A stretch of DNA of 28,057 nucleotides, taken from Bacteroidales bacterium UBA3824 (lineage in GTDB: Bacteria; Bacteroidota; Bacteroidia; Bacteroidales; UBA3824). This document shows, in pieces, positions 1-5,655 of the stretch. The position numbers were made by a program, and so were the translations under genes. Below the pieces are notes generated by a model that saw only the letters and a program-made list of their open reading frames with translations, searched no databases and was not told the origin of the DNA. Each line of letters opens with the position of its first letter. The first letter of the stretch is position 1. The stretch covers positions 1-28,057 of the forward strand of contig DGIK01000067.1 in the NCBI GenBank assembly GCA_002393195.1, given 5' to 3'.

Positions 1-1357
1 CGCCGAGTTTGTTGTTGACTTCTTGAAGTTCGTATTCGTCGTTGCTCTTGGCTACAATGCCGCCGCCCGCCTGAAACCACAATTCGTTATTCCTCGATAC
101 GAAGGTGCGGATTGTAATTGCCTGATTGAGAGAGCCGTCAAGACCAATAAAACCGATGCAACCGCCATAAATGCCACGGCTGTGCGGCTCGATTTCATTG
201 ATGAGTTGCATTGCGCGCACCTTGGGCGCACCGCTGAGAGTGCCGGCGGGGAAGGTGTCGATGAATGTGCGCGAAGGCACGGCATCGGGGCGAAGATTGC
301 CAGAAACGCGGCTCACCAAGTGGATGACGTGGCTGTAAAACTGAATGTCCTTGTAGAAATCCACTTTCACGTTGTTGCAGTTGCGGTTGAGGTCGTTGCG
401 GGCAAGGTCAACGAGCATCACGTGTTCCTCGTTTTCCTTGGGGTCGTTGCGGAGATATTCGGCGTTTTTGCGGTCTTGTTCGGGGTCGCCGGTGCGCTTG
501 GTAGTGCCTGCAATCGGGTCGATGTAGGCGCGTCCATTCTCGATGCGGCAGTGAGTCTCAGGCGACGAACCAAAGATGCGGAGTCCGCCAAAATCGAAGT
601 AAAACAAGTACGGACTCGGATTGATGCTGCGGAGGGAGCGGTAGAGCATAAAATCGTCGCCTTCATATTTTTGGATGAAACGGCGCGACAATACGATTTG
701 GAACACGTCGCCACGGAGGCAATGCTTGATGCCCTTGCGGATGTTTGCCTTGTGCTCTTCGTCGGTGAGGGTGGATGTCGTGTCGCCAACAGTGCGGAAT
801 TTGTATTCGCGGACGTTGGTGCGCAGGAGTGCCTGTTCGATTTTTGTGATGCAATCGTCCTCGCCGTCCTGCAACATATCAATGATTGTCAGGGTGTTAG
901 AATAATGATTGAACACCACGACGGTCTTAAACAATATGTACAACATATCGGGCGCGTCGTTGTTTTCGGCGTAGGTGTCCTCCACGGGGATGTCCTCAAA
1001 ATAACGGACGGCGTTGAAGGACGTGTAGCCATAAAGTCCGCAATATTTGGCGTCGTCGCCCTTCACCTCAAAATTGGCGAGAAACTCGCTGAGGGCAGTC
1101 TCCACGCGGTAATTTGCGGTGATTGGCTTGCGGGTGATGATTTCGCCGGGCATTTTGAAAACTGCAGTGCCGTGCTCCACCGAAAACGACGCAATCGGGC
1201 TGATGCCGATGAATGAACGCGAATTGTCGTTGCCGTGGTAGTCGTTGCTCTCCATCAACGCGCTTTGGATTCCAATGTCGCGCAGGCGCATATACGCACT
1301 CACGGGCGTGTGCATATCGCCGAGGATGGTCTTGGATTTGGTTTTGTAAGTGTACAT
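1..1357 (-). CDS. trpE: Anthranilate synthase component I (TrpE), 3' end cut by window edge
   Basis: Open from ATG at 1357 to the window edge, 452 codons with no stop. It converts chorismate and glutamine-derived ammonia to anthranilate, the first step of tryptophan synthesis, normally with TrpG. Visible motifs are LMES near residues 34-37 (the LLES-type feedback tryptophan site), FGSSPETH and PIAGT (residues 281-285), DLARND (from 317) and GTLSGAPKVRAM (372-383) of the chorismate-binding core. The last residues seen, QAGGGIVAKS to EVNNKLG, are typical of the TrpE C-terminus, so only a short tail is missing. Family members are usually about 465-520 residues. The start lies about 45 bases downstream of an attenuator hairpin with a WWW leader peptide, so expression is probably controlled by Trp-tRNA supply. 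The 397-codon plus-strand ORF opposite it is a shadow. Confidence 0.96.
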   Translation of the reverse strand, partial: MYTYKTKSKTILGDMHTPVSAYMRLRDIGIQSALMESNDYHGNDNSRSFIGISPIASFSVEHGTAVFKMPGEIITRKPITANYRVETALSEFLANFEVKGDDAKYCGLYGYTSFNAVRYFEDIPVEDTYAENNDAPDMLYILFKTVVVFNHYSNTLTIIDMLQDGEDDCITKIEQALLRTNVREYKFRTVGDTTSTLTDEEHKANIRKGIKHCLRGDVFQIVLSRRFIQKYEGDDFMLYRSLRSINPSPYLFYFDFGGLRIFGSSPETHCRIENGRAYIDPIAGTTKRTGDPEQDRKNAEYLRNDPKENEEHVMLVDLARNDLNRNCNNVKVDFYKDIQFYSHVIHLVSRVSGNLRPDAVPSRTFIDTFPAGTLSGAPKVRAMQLINEIEPHSRGIYGGCIGFIGLDGSLNQAITIRTFVSRNNELWFQAGGGIVAKSNDEYELQEVNNKLG

Positions 1358-1400
1358 ATTTGTATGTGTTTAGTTAATGTTTTCTATTGTTGATGACATC

Positions 1401-1436
1401 AAAAAAGGTCTGCCGTGAGTTACGACAGACCTTTTT
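1401..1436 (-). terminator. trpE attenuator terminator hairpin
   Basis: Stem GGTCTGCCGT (1407-1416) pairs with ACGACAGACC (1422-1431) apart from one mismatch, and A and T runs flank both sides. Read on the minus strand it is an intrinsic terminator between the leader peptide and trpE. Its 5' arm and loop also contain AACTCACG, which can instead pair with the antiterminator arm at 1472-1487. Confidence 0.88.
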
Positions 1437-1471
1437 CTTTTTTAAGCGTTATGTGTTTTATGGATATACAC

Positions 1472-1487
1472 AAGGTCGCGACTCACG
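1472..1487 (-). promoter_or_regulatory. trpE attenuator antiterminator arm
   Basis: Minus-strand reading CGTGAGTCGCGACCTT is largely complementary to the 5' half of the terminator (AAGGTC, then CG, then ACTCACG). The leader peptide stop codon (1483-1485) sits inside this arm. A ribosome that reaches the stop would cover it and let the terminator form. A ribosome stalled at the Trp codons would leave it free to pair and prevent termination. Confidence 0.8.
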
Positions 1488-1542
1488 ATTTTTGATTCCG
1501 CAAGCGCCACCACCAATTGTTATATGCCATAAGGTTTTTCAT
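1483..1542 (-). CDS. trpL: trp leader peptide upstream of trpE, three consecutive Trp codons
   Basis: A 19-codon ORF reads MKNLMAYNNWWWRLRNQKS and then TGA. Three tandem TGG codons (1507-1515) are followed by an antiterminator arm and an intrinsic terminator before trpE, which is the layout of ribosome-mediated tryptophan attenuation. An internal ATG at 1530 could also serve as start (15 residues) and would match the upstream trpB leader more closely, because from that ATG through the WWWRLR codons the two leaders are nearly identical in DNA. No strong Shine-Dalgarno sequence is visible, as is usual in Bacteroidetes. The peptide presumably has no function apart from its translation. Confidence 0.9.
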   Translation of the reverse strand: MKNLMAYNNWWWRLRNQKS

Positions 1543-1566
1543 AATCTTTAATTATCATTTCGGCTG

Positions 1567-1598
1567 CAAAGAAAAATATATTTTTTGAGATATGCAAA
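1567..1598 (-). promoter_or_regulatory. Promoter of the trpE transcript (Bacteroidetes type)
   Basis: Minus strand: TTTG (1595-1598), a 20-base spacer, then TTTCTTTG (1567-1574), close to the -7 consensus TAnnTTTG. Transcription would start some 20 bases before the leader peptide start at 1542. The trpB promoter has exactly the same spacing. Confidence 0.6.
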
Positions 1599-1655
1599 TT
1601 TTTTTGGGGAAATTTTAGAAAATTTTTATCCGCCCCAAAAAAACTCTCTGCAATC

Positions 1656-2990
1656 CTATTCATTATAATCGCTGAAATTGTACTCGCCGATTGCGATGTC
1701 GGAGAGTTTTTTCAGGGGAAGGTTTTTGAGTGTTTCTGCCGATTCGTAATCATAGTCGCCGCCCGCCGCAGGATATTTGGTGTGTTTTTCAAGGTCAAAC
1801 TCGCCACCGTAGCACTGCGGCCAACCGTGCACGCCATCTATATCTATGCCTGTAAACGTGATGCCGCCTATCAGGTAAAAGTCGCCGTCTTGAAAACGTA
1901 GATGGTAACTACGTTTAAACTCGTTGGTGGTTTCTTCGGCCTCTTCATTGTATGATGTATAAATCCACCACTCACCATTGTCCCAAATATTAACACCTAC
2001 ATCGTGGAGAGTCTTGTAAGACTTGAAAAGCGTGTATCCGTCGTCGCCGCCCCAATAAACAGCCAACTTGCCGCCGTGTTTTTCGGCAGCCACCAAGTCG
2101 CTTTTGCCGTCGCCGTTGATGTCATTTTCGGCTATCGAAAGGCTATCTTTGTTGCCGCTGTAAAGTTCGGCGATTGTCTTGCCTGACTGTGCAAACTCGC
2201 CGCCTTTGTTCGTCACGCCAAACACTTTCAAGTCTTGCTCCAACGGCTTGAACTCGGGGTCGCGGACAAACTTTTCGCCGTCCCAAATGTAATAGGCGGA
2301 GGGATAAGTCCAAGATTCATTGTTGTCAACGAGCGGAATCAACGACTTTGCCAAAATCCTGTCCTCGCCGTCCCATTTAACAACCTCAGCCTTCGCCAAA
2401 AGTTTGCCGTCTTCTGTCACAGAATACCAAACTGTGCTTGCAATCGCCTTTTTCAGGTCGTTGTAAGTATCTTTTGGGAAATCAGCGGCATTGGCGTAAA
2501 AATCGTCGATGCCGGGCTTGGGCAACAGATTGTTGATTTTGGTGATTGTGCCGTCTTTGTATGAAAACAATTTGTATTCCTTAGATGACGCCATACCGCA
2601 ATAGTCGCACACCAAGTCCAAAATCACGACCACAGCGCATCCGTCGTCTTTGTACGGGAAACAGTGTACATCGATGCCCATATCCCACGGACGGAAATTA
2701 AAGATATGTTCGGGTTTGCATTCTTCAAGTTTCTTCAAGTCGTTCATCGAGAATCCAGCAAGATCTTTCTCCGCCAATTTTTCGGCTACTTCAATTACGA
2801 TGGGTTTGGCGTCGGATGCGGGTTGGGTTGCCACAGTATCAGATGTAGAGACGTTGCGTGCAACGTCTCTACCAGTGGCGGCAGTGGTGTCGGCAGATGT
2901 ACCGGCATTTTGATTTGTCGTACCGCCGCCGCATGATGCCAACAATGTCAGCGCGGCGAAGGCGGCGATGATTGAAAGTGTCTTTTTCAT
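1656..2990 (-). CDS. Secreted lipoprotein with an EF-hand-like calcium loop, function unknown
   Basis: The protein is 444 residues if it starts at 2990, where MKKTLSIIAAFAALTLLASC gives a clean lipoprotein signal with the lipidated Cys at residue 20. An in-frame ATG at 3068 would put 26 residues in front of the signal peptide and lies upstream of the promoter, so I reject it. A Thr/Ala/Ser-rich linker (residues 22-62) follows. Residues 289-298 (NDINGDGKSD) form a DxNxDG loop as in FG-GAP/VCBS or dockerin calcium sites, and much of the rest is rich in aromatic and acidic residues. I do not recognise a named family. It lies between trpB and trpE but has its own promoter and no evident link to tryptophan. 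Residues 40-49 are encoded by a 28-base palindromic repeat. Confidence 0.85.
   Translation of the reverse strand: MKKTLSIIAAFAALTLLASCGGGTTNQNAGTSADTTAATGRDVARNVSTSDTVATQPASDAKPIVIEVAEKLAEKDLAGFSMNDLKKLEECKPEHIFNFRPWDMGIDVHCFPYKDDGCAVVVILDLVCDYCGMASSKEYKLFSYKDGTITKINNLLPKPGIDDFYANAADFPKDTYNDLKKAIASTVWYSVTEDGKLLAKAEVVKWDGEDRILAKSLIPLVDNNESWTYPSAYYIWDGEKFVRDPEFKPLEQDLKVFGVTNKGGEFAQSGKTIAELYSGNKDSLSIAENDINGDGKSDLVAAEKHGGKLAVYWGGDDGYTLFKSYKTLHDVGVNIWDNGEWWIYTSYNEEAEETTNEFKRSYHLRFQDGDFYLIGGITFTGIDIDGVHGWPQCYGGEFDLEKHTKYPAAGGDYDYESAETLKNLPLKKLSDIAIGEYNFSDYNE
2845..2872. repeat. 28-bp perfect palindromic repeat inside the lipoprotein gene
   Basis: Arms GTAGAGACGTTGC and GCAACGTCTCTAC (13 bp each) surround a 2-base centre. 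It lies in frame in the low-complexity linker just after the lipobox and is translated as part of GRDVARNVST. The arm resembles dispersed GTAGAGACG-type palindromes I recall from Bacteroidetes and cyanobacteria, so it may be a mobile MITE- or REP-like unit captured by a coding region. Confidence 0.8.
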
Positions 2991-3025
2991 AATTGATGAT
3001 TGGGTTTGATTGTTTTTTCCGACAG

Positions 3026-3054
3026 CAAAAATAATCAAAAATTTGACTGACAAA
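3026..3054 (-). promoter_or_regulatory. Promoter of the lipoprotein gene
   Basis: Minus strand TATTTTTG (3026-3033) is a perfect TAnnTTTG -7 element. The nearest TTTG upstream (3051-3054) is 17 bases away, a little short. Transcription would begin about 28 bases before the ATG at 2990, which supports that start and independent expression from trpB. Confidence 0.5.
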
Positions 3055-3098
3055 AAAATTCGCTCCAAAATTTTTGATTGTCAACCATTTACAGCACC

Positions 3099-3137
3099 AC
3101 CGTCCAAATCTAAAGTTGAACTTTAGATTTGGACGGT
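3099..3137. terminator. 39-base perfect palindrome between trpB and the lipoprotein gene
   Basis: Arms of 19 bp, starting A plus CCGTCCAAATCTAAAGTT, surround a single central base. It lies 30 bases after the trpB stop codon and before the lipoprotein promoter, where it can fold into a very stable hairpin and probably ends trpB transcription. It has no long U-run, so it may instead be a dispersed palindromic repeat. Confidence 0.7.
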
Positions 3138-3166
3138 AGCATTGTAATCTACTGTATGTTAACAAC

Positions 3167-4354
3167 TTACAACTTAAAATAATTGGCGTAAGTATTCATA
3201 TCCTTGTCGCCGCGACCAGAAACGGTGATTACCACTGTCTCGTCCTTGCCGAAGGTGAGTTTTGGCAACATTGCCAATGCGTGCGCGCTCTCGATGGCGG
3301 GGATGATGCCTTCGAGTTTGGTGAGTTCGAGAGCCGCCGTCATTGCCTCCGCGTCGGTGATTGCAAGCACCTTGGTGCGACCAACTTTGGCGAGATGGGC
3401 GTGCATTGGACCTACGCCGGGATAGTCGAGACCCGCCGAAATGCTGTAAGGCTCGGTAATCTGACCGTCCTCGTCCATCATCACGAGCGAGCGGCTGCCG
3501 TGAAGGATGCCTTCTCGTCCGAGGTGGATTGTCGCCGCCGATTTTTCGGGGTCTTCAAGTCCAAGACCGGCTGCCTCGGCTGCGTAGAGGCGCACTTTTT
3601 CGTTCTCAATATAATGATAGAACGTGCCAGCCGCGTTGCTGCCGCCGCCGATGCAAGCAAGGAGATGGTCGGGATAGTCGCGACCAGTCTGTGAGAGGAG
3701 TTGCTTCTTGATTTCCTCGCTTATGACGCTCTGAAACCTCGCCACCATGTCGGGGTACGGGTCGGGACCAACCACAGAACCTATTATATAATGCGTGTTG
3801 GCGGGGTTACAACACCAATCGCGTATAGCCTCGTTAGTGCCGTCTTTGAGGGTGCGGTTGCCGGACATCACGGGAACCACCGTTGCGCCAAGCATCTTCA
3901 TCCTCTGAACGTTGAGGAATTGACGCTTGACGTCCGTCTCGCCCATATAGACCACGCACTCCATATTCATCAATGCGCATACCGTAGCCGTTGCCACGCC
4001 GTGCTGACCCGCACCGGTCTCCGCCACGATGCGAGTCTTGCCGAGACGACGCGCAAGGAGTATCTGACCGAGGGCGTTGTTGAGTTTGTGCGCACCCGTG
4101 TGACAAAGGTCTTCACGTTTGAGATAGATGTTTGCGCCATACTTTTCGCTAAGGCGATTGGCGTGGTAGAGCGCGGTAGGGCGCCCCACATAGTCATGAA
4201 GAAGTTGATTGAACTCCGCCTGAAACTGAGGGTCGCCCATGATTTTCAGGTAGTTTTCTTTGAGTTCCACAACGTTTTTGCGGAGGATTTCGGGGACGTA
4301 TGCGCCGCCAAACTCTCCATAATAACCGTTTTCGTTGATTGAGTATTTGCTCAT
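3167..4354 (-). CDS. trpB: Tryptophan synthase beta chain
   Basis: TrpB joins indole with serine to give tryptophan in a PLP-dependent reaction, normally as an alpha2-beta2 complex with TrpA. The 395-residue length is normal for the TrpB1 class. The N-terminus [26 protein letters not shown] with the PLP lysine K90, AETGAGQHG with the catalytic E112, the phosphate-binding GGGSNAAG (236-243) and the C-terminal VSGRGDKD are all present. It appears alone here, with its own promoter and Trp attenuator, and is separated from trpE by a lipoprotein gene. In many Bacteroidetes trpB directly precedes trpE in one operon, so the arrangement suggests a later split. Confidence 0.97.
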   Translation of the reverse strand: MSKYSINENGYYGEFGGAYVPEILRKNVVELKENYLKIMGDPQFQAEFNQLLHDYVGRPTALYHANRLSEKYGANIYLKREDLCHTGAHKLNNALGQILLARRLGKTRIVAETGAGQHGVATATVCALMNMECVVYMGETDVKRQFLNVQRMKMLGATVVPVMSGNRTLKDGTNEAIRDWCCNPANTHYIIGSVVGPDPYPDMVARFQSVISEEIKKQLLSQTGRDYPDHLLACIGGGSNAAGTFYHYIENEKVRLYAAEAAGLGLEDPEKSAATIHLGREGILHGSRSLVMMDEDGQITEPYSISAGLDYPGVGPMHAHLAKVGRTKVLAITDAEAMTAALELTKLEGIIPAIESAHALAMLPKLTFGKDETVVITVSGRGDKDMNTYANYFKL

Positions 4355-4390
4355 TTTATGTTGGTTTTTTAATTAGTTGCTACATCAAAA

Positions 4391-4423
4391 AAAGGTCTGA
4401 CGTGAGTTTTACGTCAGACCTTT
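4391..4423 (-). terminator. trpB attenuator terminator hairpin
   Basis: A perfect 10-bp stem, GGTCTGACGT (4394-4403) with ACGTCAGACC (4411-4420), has a 7-base loop and is followed on the minus strand by a T run. It closely resembles the trpE attenuator in stem sequence. AACTCACG in its 5' half (minus strand) can pair with the antiterminator arm at 4455-4463. Confidence 0.9.
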
Positions 4424-4454
4424 CTATATTGTATTCATACATACAAGGCGATTC

Positions 4455-4463
4455 AACTCACGG
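4455..4463 (-). promoter_or_regulatory. trpB attenuator antiterminator arm
   Basis: Minus-strand CCGTGAGTT begins 4 bases after the leader stop codon and complements AACTCACG inside the terminator 5' arm and loop. A ribosome at the leader stop would cover it. Confidence 0.75.
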
Positions 4464-4467
4464 ATTT

Positions 4468-4524
4468 TTACATTCGCAAGCGCCACCACCAATTGTTATA
4501 TGCCATTGTCGCAATCATTGTCAT
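4468..4524 (-). CDS. trpL: trp leader peptide upstream of trpB, three consecutive Trp codons
   Basis: An 18-codon ORF reads MTMIATMAYNNWWWRLRM and then TAA. From the internal ATG (4506) 32 bases are identical to the trpE leader, covering MAYNNWWWRLR. The same order follows: leader stop, antiterminator arm, terminator, structural gene. The start codon abuts the stop codon of the HEPN stump (TAAATG). Three starts are possible (4524, 4518, 4506); the last is the one shared with the trpE leader. Confidence 0.9.
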   Translation of the reverse strand: MTMIATMAYNNWWWRLRM

Positions 4525-4647
4525 TTAAACTTTTGTCGCCGCAAAGTTGGGAAGAAATTTTTTAATTTGCAAATTTTTTTTGAGATTTTTTGCCTTTTCC
4601 ATCTCCAATTCTACAATCGTGATGCGCTCTTCGTCATTCAAACTCAT
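4525..4647 (-). pseudogene. Truncated HEPN-domain protein, only the first ~20 codons kept
   Basis: The ATG overlaps the MNT stop codon (ATGA), typical translational coupling in MNT-HEPN pairs. The product would be 40 residues. MSLNDEERITIVELEMEKA matches the N-terminal pattern of HEPN (UPF0332-like) proteins, which begin with DEER/xLVxLRxEKA. After that the sequence turns into Lys/Asn-rich low complexity (KNLKKNLQIKK) and ends at 4525. The usual 120-135 residues with the Rx4-6H RNase motif are absent, so no toxin can be made. The trpB promoter (4542-4573) lies within the degenerate part, so the original 3' end was probably lost when the trp leader region joined here. Homology is judged by eye from about 20 residues. 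Confidence 0.6.
4542..4573 (-). promoter_or_regulatory. Promoter of the trpB transcript, inside the HEPN stump
   Basis: Minus strand: TTTG (4570-4573), a 20-base spacer, then CAACTTTG (4542-4549), one base from TAnnTTTG. It has the same geometry as the trpE promoter. The start would fall a few bases before the leader peptide ATG. Confidence 0.6.
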
Positions 4648-4958
4648 TTCAATACGATTTTATCTTGTTCCACATTATGATAAAACGGCAAAAAAGTCCA
4701 ACTTTGCCACTGTTTTTTTGTATAAACGTGCGTACTGATGTACTGCCCGATGTCCAACCCATAATCATAAAACGGGTAAGTCATATCGTAATCCGCACTT
4801 GTAATACGTTCTTTGTCGAGCAACACCAACAAATCCCAATCGCTGTCGGGACGATAATCCCCACGCGCCCGCGACCCATACAGATACAGGCTACTGTCTT
4901 GTGGCAAAATCTCCGCCGCAAGAGTCCGCAAATGCTGTATTACTTCCGATTGTTCCAT
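4644..4958 (-). CDS. MNT-type nucleotidyltransferase (antitoxin half of an MNT-HEPN pair)
   Basis: The protein has 104 residues from ATG 4958; an upstream in-frame ATG at 4991 would add 11 unlikely residues. The minimal nucleotidyltransferase signature GSx10DxD is complete: G28-S29 in LYGSRARGD, then D40 and D42 in DSDWDLLV. The length is typical of stand-alone MNT proteins, which in characterised pairs neutralise a HEPN ribonuclease by adding AMP near its active site. The overlapping downstream gene is a broken HEPN stump, so this MNT has no visible partner. It could persist as a solitary antitoxin against a HEPN protein elsewhere, or be decaying. It sits next to the CRISPR array, forming a small defence-like islet. 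Confidence 0.88.
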   Translation of the reverse strand: MEQSEVIQHLRTLAAEILPQDSSLYLYGSRARGDYRPDSDWDLLVLLDKERITSADYDMTYPFYDYGLDIGQYISTHVYTKKQWQSWTFLPFYHNVEQDKIVLK

Positions 4959-5030
4959 ATTGCAAAAAATATCTACGGCAAAATTAAACAAAATATTGAA
5001 TCTAAGAAAGAAAAAATTTCACCATCCAAA

Positions 5031-5070
5031 AATTGGAACGCGGACGGCTCGTCCGCCACACAAATTATCG
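5031..5070. repeat. REP-like element (single copy next to the CRISPR array)
   Basis: AATTGGAAC is followed by the 17-base palindrome GCGGACGGCTCGTCCGC (arms 7, loop 3; 5040-5056) and then by CACACAAATTATCG. The same 9+17+14 layout, with related flanks but different palindrome arms, occurs twice at 10419-10503, so this looks like one dispersed 40-base family. Confidence 0.6.
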
Positions 5071-5071
5071 C

Positions 5072-5326
5072 ACACAAATCCTTGTTCTAATGGAATATGC
5101 TCTCTGACTGTTATTAGTATTGTCTGTCGCAGTCTTGAAATGTAACACAAATCCTTGTTCTAATGGAATATGCTCTCTGACTCAACTTACAAATTACGTA
5201 AGTGATGCGGTTGTTCACACAAATCCTTGTTCTAATGGAATATGCTCTCTGACAATTAATAACCATCTGTGCCATGATGATTAAACCCTACACAAATCCT
5301 TGTTCTAATGGAATATGCTCTCTGAC
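5072..5326. CRISPR. Orphan CRISPR mini-array, 4 repeats and 3 spacers
   Basis: Four identical 37-base repeats start with ACACAAATCCTTG and end with ATATGCTCTCTGAC, at 5072-5108, 5145-5181, 5217-5253 and 5290-5326. The three spacers are 36, 35 and 36 bases (5109-5144, 5182-5216, 5254-5289) and do not resemble one another. There is no degenerate end repeat and no cas gene within the window. The repeat lacks a strong internal palindrome, and its ends do not have the GTTG...CAAC form seen in many type II and VI-B repeats, so I do not assign a type. The AT-rich stretch on the right (5360-5650) is the more likely leader side, which would mean transcription on the minus strand; this is inference. 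Confidence 0.93.
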
Positions 5327-5359
5327 AGCAAAAATTGTAATGCTGTCAGCGTCAGAGAG
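5318..5359. repeat. Hairpin joining the last CRISPR repeat to its flank
   Basis: CTCTCTGAC, the end of the last repeat (5318-5326), is repeated inverted as GTCAGAGAG at 5351-5359. A competing 8-bp stem, CTGACAGC (5322-5329) with GCTGTCAG (5342-5349), overlaps it. The flank can thus fold back on the repeat end in two alternative ways. Confidence 0.65.
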
Positions 5360-5655
5360 TTAGGGTTCTATTTTAACACTTATTTAAGAGATTTTGAGAG
5401 AAATTAACCCCTTTGTAATAGTAAACTTTACTTTTAATGTAAAGTTCAGCTTCCACTTTTTCTAAACAAATGTTAAAAAGCACGCGGAAGGTGCGTTGTC
5501 TTTTCGTTTGTCCTTTTTTGCAATATGTCAAAGAACTGCGTTTTTTCAACGACATAAAATTAAGAACATTTTTTCAGTCCGCAAAATTTTTAAGTGGTTT
5601 GTTTCAAAAAAATTCTTACATTTGCGCATCAAAAACATAAAAAAACTAATACACC
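5360..5655. other. Gene-free AT-rich stretch between the CRISPR array and the next gene
   Basis: No convincing coding sequence: the 60-codon minus-strand ORF at 5373-5555 has no recognisable features. The stretch holds an inverted repeat AACTTTAC/GTAAAGTT (5424-5446) and, at its right end, the promoter of the 5656 gene. It may include the CRISPR leader. Confidence 0.5.
5617..5624 (+). promoter_or_regulatory. -7 element of the promoter for the secreted protein gene
   Basis: TACATTTG matches TAnnTTTG exactly, 31 bases before the ATG at 5656. The nearest upstream TTTG (5598-5601) is only 15 bases away, so the -33 part is uncertain. Confidence 0.5.

Noticed and set aside
23..1216. 397-codon plus-strand ORF
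   Set aside because: It lies opposite trpE, whose minus-strand frame has all family motifs; the plus-strand product has Val/Ala/His-rich composition typical of a shadow frame.
2991..3068. Longer N-terminus for the lipoprotein
   Set aside because: It would place 26 residues before a clean lipoprotein signal peptide and lies across the predicted promoter.
5072..5326. Simple tandem repeat instead of CRISPR
   Set aside because: Four identical 37-base repeats alternate with unrelated 35-36-base spacers, which a tandem duplication would not give.
5373..5555. 60-codon minus-strand ORF beside the CRISPR array
   Set aside because: Lys/Asn/Tyr-rich as expected from AT-rich DNA, no domain, no promoter, and too small to be a Cas protein.
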